From positions 124,001-188,000 of the forward strand of contig NZ_KB889651.1 of the NCBI RefSeq assembly GCF_000372745.1: 64,000 bases of DNA, given 5' to 3'. Under the pieces are notes generated by a model, which saw only the letters and a program-made list of their open reading frames with translations, searched no databases and was not told where the DNA came from. The stretch comes from Embleya scabrispora DSM 41855 (GTDB lineage Bacteria > Actinomycetota > Actinomycetes > Streptomycetales > Streptomycetaceae). Shown piece by piece: positions 40,115 to 47,745 of this stretch (positions are counted from its first letter, which is position 1; every line of letters begins with the position of its first letter). The translations under genes were made by a program, and so were the position numbers.

Positions 40115-40912
40115 TCAGCCGGTGAGTGCGACCAGGCCCGGGAGGTAGCCCTTCGCCTGGCCCGTGGCCTTCGGGTGGTACGACTCGTCGACCGGCAGCG
40201 TCAGCCCGTGCACCCACTCGTCCGCCGCACACACCCCATGCCCCGCGAAACGCGCCCGGACGTCCGCGAACTCCGCGCCGCCGGCCGCGGCCCGGCGCGC
40301 CGTGACGTCCGCCACCGTGTCGGCCGCGTCGTCCAGCACCCGCCGCTTGGCCACGCTCAACCCCAGGAGGCAGCTACCCGTCTCGAACAGGCGCGGATAC
40401 CCCAGCACCACGAGCCGCGCGTTCGGGGCCTGGCGGCGGATCTGCGCGTAGGTCGCGTCCAGGTCGGCCGGCAGGCGGTCGCGAGCGTACGCCGTGGACC
40501 TGGCCACCGCGTCCGAACAGTCCCCGTCGCTGCCGAGCACACAGGTCCTGATCGTGTCGGTGAAGCCGATGTCGTTGCCTCCGACGCTGATCGTCACCAA
40601 CGTGGTGTCGCCGGTCACCGCGGACAGTTGCCGCGCGCGCACATCCGCCGTGGTTGCCGAGGAGCAGGCCACGAACGCGAACTCGGCTGCGGAGTGGGCC
40701 TGTTGCCACAGCGCCGGGTAGGCGTTCGCGCTGCGCTTGCAGTCGCCGCCGCCCGCGAGGTAGTCGCCCGCGCCGACGCCCGAACTGTACGAGTCGCCCA
40801 GCGCCGCGTACCGCGCGACCGGTGCGGCGGGAGCCGGGTGTGCGATGCCTCCGGCGAACGTGAGGGCCGCGGCGGCGGCGATGGACGCGGCGACACGGGA
40901 CGGTGACGGCAC
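40115..40912 (-). CDS. Secreted SGNH-type lipase/esterase
   Basis: A 265-residue secreted enzyme close to the Streptomyces SGNH lipase group. The signal peptide is VAASIAAAAALTFAGGIAHPAPAAP (about 7-31). Catalytic blocks are GDSYSSG (Ser41), ISVGGNDIGF (GxND) and DESYHPKATGQ (catalytic Asp and His). Six cysteines, as in the family, form disulfide pairs. The GTG was chosen because GGAGGAG lies 8 bases upstream; the longer frame would spoil the signal peptide. It cleaves acyl or phospholipid esters outside the cell. Confidence 0.92.
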   Translation of the reverse strand: MPSPSRVAASIAAAAALTFAGGIAHPAPAAPVARYAALGDSYSSGVGAGDYLAGGGDCKRSANAYPALWQQAHSAAEFAFVACSSATTADVRARQLSAVTGDTTLVTISVGGNDIGFTDTIRTCVLGSDGDCSDAVARSTAYARDRLPADLDATYAQIRRQAPNARLVVLGYPRLFETGSCLLGLSVAKRRVLDDAADTVADVTARRAAAGGAEFADVRARFAGHGVCAADEWVHGLTLPVDESYHPKATGQAKGYLPGLVALTG

Positions 40913-41018
40913 GGGTGGATCTCCTCCGAGCGTGGGCACGTTGTCGGAGGTATCGACCGGAACGGGAGCCGGCTTGATCGCCCTCACCCATGGGAAGGAA
41001 GCCCCGCCGGCCGGTGCC

Positions 41019-42002
41019 TCAGCCTCGCGCCGGCATCGGCTCGTGGGTGCGGAAGGTCTGGCGGTAGGTCATCGGCGGCACCCCGATCGTGGCGACCAGG
41101 TGCTGGCGCAGCGAGGCGCCGGTGCCGAAGCCCGCCCGGTCGGCGATCCGGTCCACGGTCAGGTCGGTGGTCTCCAGGAGCCGGCGGGCGTGTTCGACGC
41201 GTTGCCGGGTCAGCCACTGCCCGGGGGTCATGCCCACTTCGTCCCGAAAGCGCCGGGTGAAGGTGCGTACGCTCATCCGCGCGTGCTCGGCCAGTTCGGC
41301 CAACGACAGCGGGCGGTGCAGGTGTTCGAGCGCCCAGGCCCGGGTCGCCGAGGTGGTGGCCGAGGACGGCTCCGGGACCGGGCGTTCGATGAACTGGGCC
41401 TGCCCGCCCTCGCGCCACGGCGGCGTCACGCAGCGCCGGGCGACCCGGTTGGCCACCTCGCTGCCGTGGTCGCGGCGCAGCAGGTGCATGCACAGGTCGA
41501 TACCGGCGGCCACCCCGGCCGCGGTGAGGATGTCCCCGTCGTCCACGAACAACACGTCCGGGTCGACCTCGACCCGGGGGAAGCGCTTGCGGAACTGCTC
41601 GACCTCGTTCCAGTGCGTGGTCGCCGGACGGCCGTCCAGCAGACCGGCGGCTGCCAGCACGTAGGACGCGGTGCAGATGGACACGATCCGCGTGCTCGGC
41701 CGCAGTCCCGCCAGCGCCCGGGCGAGCGGTTGCGGAAGCCAGTCCGGCTCGTCGTTCTCGTCGACACCGCACGTGAACGGCGGCAGCACCAGGGTGTCCG
41801 CGGTCGCCAGCACCTCGGCGCCGTGCTCGACGGCGATGGTGAAGTCGGCGCTGGTGCGCACCGGCCGGCCGTCGAGGCTGCAGGTGATCACCTCGTACAG
41901 CGGTTCCTCGTCGGCGCCGGTCGCGGTGCCGAAGATCCGGACCGGGATGCCCAGCTCGAACGGATAGACGTTTTCCAGGGCCAGGACCACGACTCGATGC
42001 AT
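41019..42002 (-). CDS. GlxA-type transcriptional regulator (DJ-1/PfpI + AraC HTH)
   Basis: A 327-residue regulator. The N-terminal DJ-1/PfpI-like sensing domain (about 1-190) has VVVLALENVYPFELGIPVRIFG, IVSICTASYVLAAAGLLDGRPATTHW, and VLFVDDGDILTAAGVAAGIDLCMHLL. The C-terminal AraC HTH (about 230-320) has LSLAELAEHARMSVRTFTRRFRDEVGMTPGQWLTRQRVEHARRLLETTD and FGTGASLRQHL. GlxA proteins occur in catabolic and stress control. It is divergent from a quinone oxidoreductase gene, 119 bases apart, which is a probable target. Confidence 0.93.
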   Translation of the reverse strand: MHRVVVLALENVYPFELGIPVRIFGTATGADEEPLYEVITCSLDGRPVRTSADFTIAVEHGAEVLATADTLVLPPFTCGVDENDEPDWLPQPLARALAGLRPSTRIVSICTASYVLAAAGLLDGRPATTHWNEVEQFRKRFPRVEVDPDVLFVDDGDILTAAGVAAGIDLCMHLLRRDHGSEVANRVARRCVTPPWREGGQAQFIERPVPEPSSATTSATRAWALEHLHRPLSLAELAEHARMSVRTFTRRFRDEVGMTPGQWLTRQRVEHARRLLETTDLTVDRIADRAGFGTGASLRQHLVATIGVPPMTYRQTFRTHEPMPARG

Positions 42003-42121
42003 GGCCGGATCCTTTCACATATTGGCTGCTCGGCCACTCGATGGGCCTCGGGGGCGACGGCAGAGTTGCTGCCACGCCGCCGGGCACGGCGGTCGAACCG
42101 CGGCACGAGCAGGGGAATGTG

Positions 42122-43063
42122 ATGAAGATGCGCGCCATCGGACAGGACACGCTGGGTGGGCCCGAGGTGCTGAGGATGGTCGAGGTCGAGCGCCCGACGC
42201 CGGGCCCCTCCGAGGTGCTGGTGCGGGTGCACGCGGCCGGCGTGAACCCGACCGACTACTGGCACCGCGCCAGCGGCGGCCTGCTCGGTGACACCCCCGT
42301 CCCGCTGGGCTGGGACGTGTCGGGCGTGGTCGAGTCGGTCGGCCTGGGGGTGAGCGTCTTCGCACCCGGCGACGAGGTGTTCGGCATGCCCCGACTGCCG
42401 CAGCCGGCCGGTACCTACGCCGAGTTCGTCACGTCGCCGGCCCGGCACCTGGCCCGCAAGCCGGCCGGCCTGTCGCACGTGGAGGCGGCGGCGCTGCCGG
42501 TGGCCGCGCTCACCGCGTGGCAGTCGCTGGTGGACGCGGCCGACGTACGGCCCGGACAGCGGGTGTTGATCCACGCGGCGGCCGGTGGCGTGGGCCATCT
42601 CGCCGTCCAGATCGCCAAGGCGCGCGGCGCGTATGTGATCGGCACCGCCCGCGCGGCCAAGCACGAGTTGGTGCGCGGCCTCGGTGCGGACGAGCTGATC
42701 GACTACACGAGCGTCGACTTCGCCGAGGTGGTGCGCGATGTGGACGTCGTGCTGGACACCATCGGCGGCGAGTACGGGCCGCGCTCGTTGCGGACGTTGC
42801 GGCCGGGCGGGCTGGTGGTCTCGCTCGCGTCGCCGGCGGAGCTGGAACTGGTGCCGGTGGCGCAGGCGGCGGGGCTGCGGGCGGGGTTCACCATCGTCGA
42901 GCCGGATCAGGGCGGGTTGAAGGAGATCGCGGCGCTGGTCGAGGCGGGCCTGTTGCGGCCGGTGATCGACGCGGTGCTGCCACTGGAGCAGGCGGCCAAG
43001 GCGCACGAGTCGGGCGAGAGCGGACGCACCTCCGGCAAGATCGTGCTGACCGTGGTGGAGTAG
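42122..43063 (+). CDS. NADPH:quinone oxidoreductase-like zinc-free MDR protein
   Basis: A 313-residue medium-chain dehydrogenase/reductase. It has VRVHAAGVNPTDYWHR, VPLGWDVSGVVESVG, FGMPRLPQPAGTYAEFV, and the Rossmann motif VLIHAAAGGVGHLAVQIAKARGAYVIGTAR. It contains no Zn-ligand cysteine set, so it belongs to the quinone oxidoreductase/crotonyl reductase-like branch. AGGGGA lies about 7 bases before the ATG; a GTG one codon upstream is too close. It is divergent from the GlxA-type regulator. Confidence 0.92.
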   Translation: MKMRAIGQDTLGGPEVLRMVEVERPTPGPSEVLVRVHAAGVNPTDYWHRASGGLLGDTPVPLGWDVSGVVESVGLGVSVFAPGDEVFGMPRLPQPAGTYAEFVTSPARHLARKPAGLSHVEAAALPVAALTAWQSLVDAADVRPGQRVLIHAAAGGVGHLAVQIAKARGAYVIGTARAAKHELVRGLGADELIDYTSVDFAEVVRDVDVVLDTIGGEYGPRSLRTLRPGGLVVSLASPAELELVPVAQAAGLRAGFTIVEPDQGGLKEIAALVEAGLLRPVIDAVLPLEQAAKAHESGESGRTSGKIVLTVVE

Positions 43064-43080
43064 CCGATCGCCCGGTCCAC

Positions 43081-43105
43081 GCGCCGGCCGGCCCGCGGCC
43101 GGCGC
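43081..43105 (+). terminator. Hairpin after quinone oxidoreductase gene
   Basis: A perfect 10-bp G/C stem GCGCCGGCCG/CGGCCGGCGC with a 5-base loop follows the stop codon by 17 bases. A likely terminator. Confidence 0.6.
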
Positions 43106-43188
43106 GCCCCCGGCCCGCCGACCAGACTTGACGAGCCGGCCAACCCGCGTTCGCCGATACGTCGCTCGGCGCCACTACACACATCTGC

Positions 43189-44742
43189 ATGACCTCAGTG
43201 GACAGAAGGACCCTCCTGCGCACCGGCTCCGTCGTCGGCGCGGGCCTGGCGATCGCCCCCGTGGTGGGCGGCGCCGCCTCGGCCTCGACGTCAAACGCGC
43301 CGGCGTACGTGGCCTCCGGCCGGCCGAGCCTGAGCCACGGCGTGCAGAGTGGCGACGCCACCGCGTCCTCGGCGATCGTGTGGGGCCGCGCCGACCGGCC
43401 CGGTCGGCTCATCGTCGAGTACGGCACCCGGCCCGACCTGCGCGACGCGCACCGCGTGCGGGGCCCGTGGTTGACCCCGGACGGCGACCTCACCGGGCGG
43501 GTCCGGTTGCGCGATCTGCCGTCCGGGCGGCGCATCCACTACCGCGTCCGGGTCGAGGGCGAGCGCGGTGCGGCCGGCGAGGCGGTGACCGGTTCGCTGT
43601 TCACCGCGCCGAGCGAACGCAGCCGCTCCGGCGTGCGGTTCGTGTGGTCCGGCGACACCGTCGGCCAGGGCTGGGGCAGCAACCCGGACATCGGCGGCAT
43701 GACGATCTTCGAGCAGATGCGCCGGCTGCGTCCGGACTTCTTCCTCAACAGCGGCGACACGGTCTACTCGGACGGCCCGCTGGTGGAGAGCGTGCCGCTG
43801 CCCGACGGCCGGATCTGGCACAACGTGGTCACCCCCGAGAAGTCCAAGGTCGCCGAGTCGCTGACCGAGTACCGGGGGCAGTTCGCGTACAACCTGCTCG
43901 ACCGCAACTACCGCGCGTTCGCCGCCGAGGTCGCCCAGATCAACCAGTGGGACGACCACGAGGTGCGCAACAACTGGTACCCGGGCCAGATCCTGGAGGA
44001 TGCCCGCTACACCGAGAAGCGCGTCGACGTGCTCGCCGCGCGCGCCGGGCAGGCGTTTCGCGAGTGGGTGCCGATCGGGGACGACCGGGTCTACCGCAAG
44101 CTGTCCTACGGCCGGCACCTTGACGTGTTCGTCCTGGACATGCGCACCTACAAGGACCCCAACGACGACAACCGCTACGCCGACCCCAAGCGCGGGTTGC
44201 TGGGCGAGCGGCAGCGCCGGTGGCTGATCGAGGGCCTGTCGCAGAGCCGGGCCACCTGGAAGGTGATCGCCAACGACCTGCCGCTGGGCCTGGTGGTGCC
44301 GGACGGCGCCGCCGCGCAGGAGGGCGTCGCGCAGGGCGACCCCGGCGAGCCGCTGGGTCGGGAGATGGAGTTCGCCACGATCCTGCGCACGGCGCAGCGG
44401 CGCGGCGTGCGCGGCATCGTGTTCCTGACCGCCGACGTGCACTACACCGCGGCACACCACTACGACCCGTCCCGGGCGGCGTTCAAGGACTTCGACCCGT
44501 TCTGGGAGTTCGTCTCGGGTCCGCTGAACGCGGGCGCGTTCGGTCCCAACGCGCTGGACGGCACGTTCGGCCCCAAGGCGGAGTTCGTGCACGCTCCGCC
44601 GCGCGCGAACTACTCGCCGCTGGAGGGCTTCCAGCACTTCGGCGAGGTCGAGATCGACGGCCCCTCGGGCAACCTGACGGTCAATCTGCGCGACGGCGCC
44701 TCCACCGTGCTGTGGAGCAGGACGCTGCGCCCGGTGCGCTGA
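43189..44742 (+). CDS. phoD: Tat-exported PhoD-type alkaline phosphatase/phosphodiesterase
   Basis: A 517-residue secreted enzyme. It carries a twin-arginine signal (VDRRTLLRTGSVVGAGLAIAP, RR at 6-7). After an Ig-like N-terminal part (about 45-140), the PhoD metallophosphatase domain has VWSGDTVGQGW, FFLNSGDTVYSDGPL, INQWDDHEVRNNW (metal-ligand aspartates and histidine), and IVFLTADVHYTAAHHYDP. It releases phosphate from organic esters or diesters outside the cell with a calcium/iron centre. No clear PhoP box was found upstream, although one GTTCGCC unit exists. It is followed by a strong hairpin. Confidence 0.94.
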   Translation: MTSVDRRTLLRTGSVVGAGLAIAPVVGGAASASTSNAPAYVASGRPSLSHGVQSGDATASSAIVWGRADRPGRLIVEYGTRPDLRDAHRVRGPWLTPDGDLTGRVRLRDLPSGRRIHYRVRVEGERGAAGEAVTGSLFTAPSERSRSGVRFVWSGDTVGQGWGSNPDIGGMTIFEQMRRLRPDFFLNSGDTVYSDGPLVESVPLPDGRIWHNVVTPEKSKVAESLTEYRGQFAYNLLDRNYRAFAAEVAQINQWDDHEVRNNWYPGQILEDARYTEKRVDVLAARAGQAFREWVPIGDDRVYRKLSYGRHLDVFVLDMRTYKDPNDDNRYADPKRGLLGERQRRWLIEGLSQSRATWKVIANDLPLGLVVPDGAAAQEGVAQGDPGEPLGREMEFATILRTAQRRGVRGIVFLTADVHYTAAHHYDPSRAAFKDFDPFWEFVSGPLNAGAFGPNALDGTFGPKAEFVHAPPRANYSPLEGFQHFGEVEIDGPSGNLTVNLRDGASTVLWSRTLRPVR

Positions 44743-44767
44743 GCCCACGGCCCGCACCCGCTCGAAC

Positions 44768-44799
44768 CGAAGGCCCTCGTCGGCGGACGAGGGCCTTCG
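44768..44799 (+). terminator. Strong intrinsic terminator after phoD
   Basis: A perfect 14-bp stem (CGAAGGCCCTCGTC and its complement) with a GGCG loop lies 25 bases after the stop codon. No T-run follows. Confidence 0.8.
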
Positions 44800-44891
44800 C
44801 GCGTGGGCAAACGGTCCGCGCGGCAGCGATCCCGCTCGTGGGCCTCGCCGCGGCGGCGCCGGGCGAAACATCCATCAGTACCCGAAAAAGC

Positions 44892-44921
44892 GCGACAAAG
44901 ATCGTTCGAGGCTTCGATTAT
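44892..44921 (+). promoter_or_regulatory. Candidate housekeeping promoter of binding-protein gene
   Basis: GCGACA, 18 bases, then GATTAT gives a reasonable sigma-HrdB-type promoter about 58 bases before the start of the peptide-binding lipoprotein gene. Confidence 0.4.
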
Positions 44922-44978
44922 GCTCCGCCACCGGTTGCCCCTCGGGGGTCGACGCACAGATCGAAGCGAGGCATACGC

Positions 44979-46607
44979 ATGGACACGACACGCCGGAATC
45001 CGCTCTCCGACGAACCGTCCCGAGCCCCGGCCGGCGCACGCGCCTTTCGCACCGTGGTACCCGCCGTCGCCGCGTGCCTGGTGCTCGGCGCATGCGGCGG
45101 AGGCGACGACAAGGCGGCGAAGACTCCGGACACCTCCACCGTCGCGCCCAAGGGCGGCGGGACACTGACCGTGGCCATGGCGAGCGACATGCGCTCGATG
45201 GACCCGTTCGGCGCGCTGAGCAATTCGTACACCGACAACACCCGGCTCAACGCGGTCTACGACTCGCTGTTCTGGCACGAGGCCAAGACCGGCAAGGTGA
45301 TGCCGCAGATCGGCGAGAGCCTGATCCCCGACCCGGGCAACGCGTCCTGGACGCTGAAACTCAAGCCGAACGTGAAGTTCTCCGACGGCACCCCCTACGA
45401 CGCGGCGGCGGTGAAGGCCACCTGGGACGAGCACGCCGCGCCGGCGCGAAAGTCGTACCAGGCGGGCACCATCGCGGCGGTCAAGGCGACCGAGGTGGTC
45501 GACCCCACCACCCTCAAGATCACCCTGACCGGGCCGAACGCCAACTTCGACCACATCGTCGCCTCCAACCTGTCCTTCATCGTCTCGCCCACCGCGTACC
45601 GGAAGGATCCGGCCGGTTTCGCCCGCAACCCGGTCGGCGCGGGTCCGTACACGTTCAAGGAGTGGACCAACGGCGACCACATGACCTTCGTGAAGAACCC
45701 CGGCTACTGGCAGGGCGCGGGCAAGCCCTACGCCGACACCGTGGTGTTCAAGATCATCCAGGACAGCACCCAGGCCCTGGAGACGGTCTTCTCCGGAGGC
45801 GCCGACCTGAAGGTCTCGGTCAACGCGGAGGATCCGGTCAAGGCCAAGCAGAAGGGCCTGGAGACCAAGACCGTCACGATCATCGGCGGCGAGTCCCTCT
45901 ACTTCAACAACAAGCGTGCCCCGTTCGACGACGTGCGCGCCCGGCGCGCGGTGCAGCTCGCGCTGGACGCGAACGAGGTGAACAAGATCTCCTTCAGTGG
46001 CAACGGCACGCCCACGCACAGCATCTTCCCGCCGGACAGCCCGCTCGTGGAGCCCGGCACCGAGACGGTTCAGCGCACCGACCGTGCGGAGGCGCAGCGG
46101 CTGCTGAACGAGTTGGCGGCCGAGGGCAAGCCGCTGAACTTCACGTATTCGATACCGCAGAACGCGAACGCGCAGCGGACCGCCGAATACATCATGACCT
46201 CGCTCCAGGGGCTGAAGAACGTCTCCGTCAAGATCGCGCCGATGCCGATCGCCGCGTTCCAGACCGACATCGTGATCAACAAGAACTACCAGGCCGCGAT
46301 GTTCAGCTACTACCTCTCGGACGCCGAGCCGGGGCTGTACGTGAACCTCTACAGCACCAGCCCGAACAACTACCTGCTGTACGCCAACCCCACCGTGGAC
46401 CAGAACCTGGACAAGGCCCGGACCACCAACGACCCGGCCCAGCGCAAGGCCGCGTACACCGCGGTCGCCGCGCAGCTCAAGCAGGACGCGCCACTGTGGA
46501 CCTACCAGTCCTCGGTGGTGACCGGATTCCACCGGTCGACGGTGGTGGGCATGGTGCTGACCAACGACGGCATGGTGTTGATGGACCGGATCGGCCTCAA
46601 GGGCTGA
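44979..46607 (+). CDS. Orphan ABC transporter substrate-binding lipoprotein (SBP family 5)
   Basis: A 542-residue extracellular binding lipoprotein. The lipobox LVLGAC places the lipidated residue at Cys39. SBP_bac_5 blocks are GGTLTVAMASDMRSMDPFGALS, LKLKPNVKFSDGTPYDAAAVKATWDEH, GPYTFKEWTNGDHMTFVKNPGYWQGAG and RRAVQLALDANEVNKISFSGNGTPTHSIFP. It probably binds a peptide or amide-like ligand. GAGG lies 8 bases before the ATG. Unlike the operon at 20-27 kb, no permease or ATPase gene is next to it, so it must share another transporter or act alone. Confidence 0.93.
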   Translation: MDTTRRNPLSDEPSRAPAGARAFRTVVPAVAACLVLGACGGGDDKAAKTPDTSTVAPKGGGTLTVAMASDMRSMDPFGALSNSYTDNTRLNAVYDSLFWHEAKTGKVMPQIGESLIPDPGNASWTLKLKPNVKFSDGTPYDAAAVKATWDEHAAPARKSYQAGTIAAVKATEVVDPTTLKITLTGPNANFDHIVASNLSFIVSPTAYRKDPAGFARNPVGAGPYTFKEWTNGDHMTFVKNPGYWQGAGKPYADTVVFKIIQDSTQALETVFSGGADLKVSVNAEDPVKAKQKGLETKTVTIIGGESLYFNNKRAPFDDVRARRAVQLALDANEVNKISFSGNGTPTHSIFPPDSPLVEPGTETVQRTDRAEAQRLLNELAAEGKPLNFTYSIPQNANAQRTAEYIMTSLQGLKNVSVKIAPMPIAAFQTDIVINKNYQAAMFSYYLSDAEPGLYVNLYSTSPNNYLLYANPTVDQNLDKARTTNDPAQRKAAYTAVAAQLKQDAPLWTYQSSVVTGFHRSTVVGMVLTNDGMVLMDRIGLKG

Positions 46608-46681
46608 TCGGGGCTCGGGGCCGATCCCCGGCTCGCGAACTCGTAGGCTCGCGACTCGGGGGACGCGAGGGGGACTTGAGT

Positions 46682-46696
46682 CTCCACCGGGTGGAG
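46682..46696 (+). promoter_or_regulatory. MerR autoregulatory operator-like palindrome
   Basis: CTCCAC-CGG-GTGGAG is a perfect inverted repeat directly behind CTTGAG (a -35-like TTGAGT). This is the layout of MerR-regulated promoters, where the dyad lies between -35 and -10. The right arm also contains the GGAGG Shine-Dalgarno of the MerR gene. Confidence 0.55.
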
Positions 46697-46704
46697 GCGG
46701 CACG

Positions 46705-47649
46705 GTGAGGGACATGGACGGCGCGACCCTGTATTCGATCGGCGACCTGGCGCGCCGGACCGGCCTGTCGGTCCGGACGATCCGGTTCTACGCGGACGCG
46801 GGAGTCGTGCCGCCCACCCGACGAAGTTCCGCCGGCTACCGGCTGTACGACCTCGACGCGCTGGTGCGCCTCGAACTCGTGCGCACACTGCGCGACCTCG
46901 GCATCGATCTGGTGACCATCCGACGGGTGTTGGCCCGCGAGGTCACCGTCGCCGAGGTCGCCGAGGCGCACGCGAACGCGGTGGACACGCAGATCCGCAC
47001 GCTGCGGTTGCGTCGGGCCGTATTGCGCGCGGTGGCTCGGCGGGCTTCCAGTCCCGAGGAGTTGGACCTGATGCACAAGCTCGCCAAACTGTCCGACGAG
47101 GAACGCCGGAAGATGATCACCGACTTCCTCGACGCGACCTTCGCCGACCTGGACGTGGACCCGGATTTCCTGGCCAAGATGCGCTGCGGGTTGCCGGCTC
47201 TGCCGGACGACCCGACCACCGAGCAGGTCGAGGCGTGGGTCGAACTGGGCGAACTGGTCGCCGATCCGGACTTCCGCGCGTCGATTCGGCGGATGGCCGA
47301 GTACCAGGCACGCACCCGCGGCGACGACGTCGCTCCCGGCACCCACGAGCGGCTGACCACGATCACCCGTGAGTGGGTCGAGGCGGCCCGCACGGCCGGC
47401 GTCGAGCCGACCTCGCCGGAGGCCGAACCGGTGCTCGCCGACCTGCTCGCGGAATACGCCACCGCCTTCGGCCGGAACCCCGACGACGCCTTCGTCGCCT
47501 GGCTGGCCGAGCGCTTCGAGGTGGGCACCGACCCGCGCGCCGAACGCTACTGGCAACTGCTCGGCGTGATGAACGGTTGGCCGTCCTGGCCGAGCCTGGC
47601 CCCGGTCTTCGACTGGTTCCTCGCCGCGCTGCGGGCCCGGAGCCGGTAG
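46705..47649 (+). CDS. MerR family transcriptional regulator with long effector domain
   Basis: A 314-residue regulator. The winged helix is at the N-terminus (about 10-80): YSIGDLARRTGLSVRTIRFYADAGVVPPTRRSSAGYRLYDLDALVRLELVRTLRDLGIDLVTI. A helical linker and a roughly 200-residue C-terminal ligand domain follow (VEPTSPEAEPVLADLLAEYATAFGRNPDDAFVAWLAERFE), typical of actinomycete MerR multidrug sensors. The GTG start has GGAGG 7 bases upstream; an ATG three codons later is possible. It probably controls itself and perhaps the convergent MMPL gene. Confidence 0.93.
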   Translation: MRDMDGATLYSIGDLARRTGLSVRTIRFYADAGVVPPTRRSSAGYRLYDLDALVRLELVRTLRDLGIDLVTIRRVLAREVTVAEVAEAHANAVDTQIRTLRLRRAVLRAVARRASSPEELDLMHKLAKLSDEERRKMITDFLDATFADLDVDPDFLAKMRCGLPALPDDPTTEQVEAWVELGELVADPDFRASIRRMAEYQARTRGDDVAPGTHERLTTITREWVEAARTAGVEPTSPEAEPVLADLLAEYATAFGRNPDDAFVAWLAERFEVGTDPRAERYWQLLGVMNGWPSWPSLAPVFDWFLAALRARSR

Positions 47650-47668
47650 CCGCCCGCGCGGACGCGAA

Positions 47669-47705
47669 GAGGGTGGTGGGCGCGTGCCATCCGCCCACCA
47701 CCCTC
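47669..47705. terminator. Bidirectional terminator between MerR and MMPL genes
   Basis: A perfect 14-bp stem (GAGGGTGGTGGGCG and its complement) with a 9-base loop separates two convergent genes. Confidence 0.8.
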
Positions 47706-47745
47706 GATCAGCGGGCCCCGATCAACGGATCGGCGCCCTGCCGGT

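Noticed and set aside
43070-43188. PhoP box upstream of phoD
   Set aside because: Only one GTTCGCC-like unit is present; the second 11-base repeat does not match.
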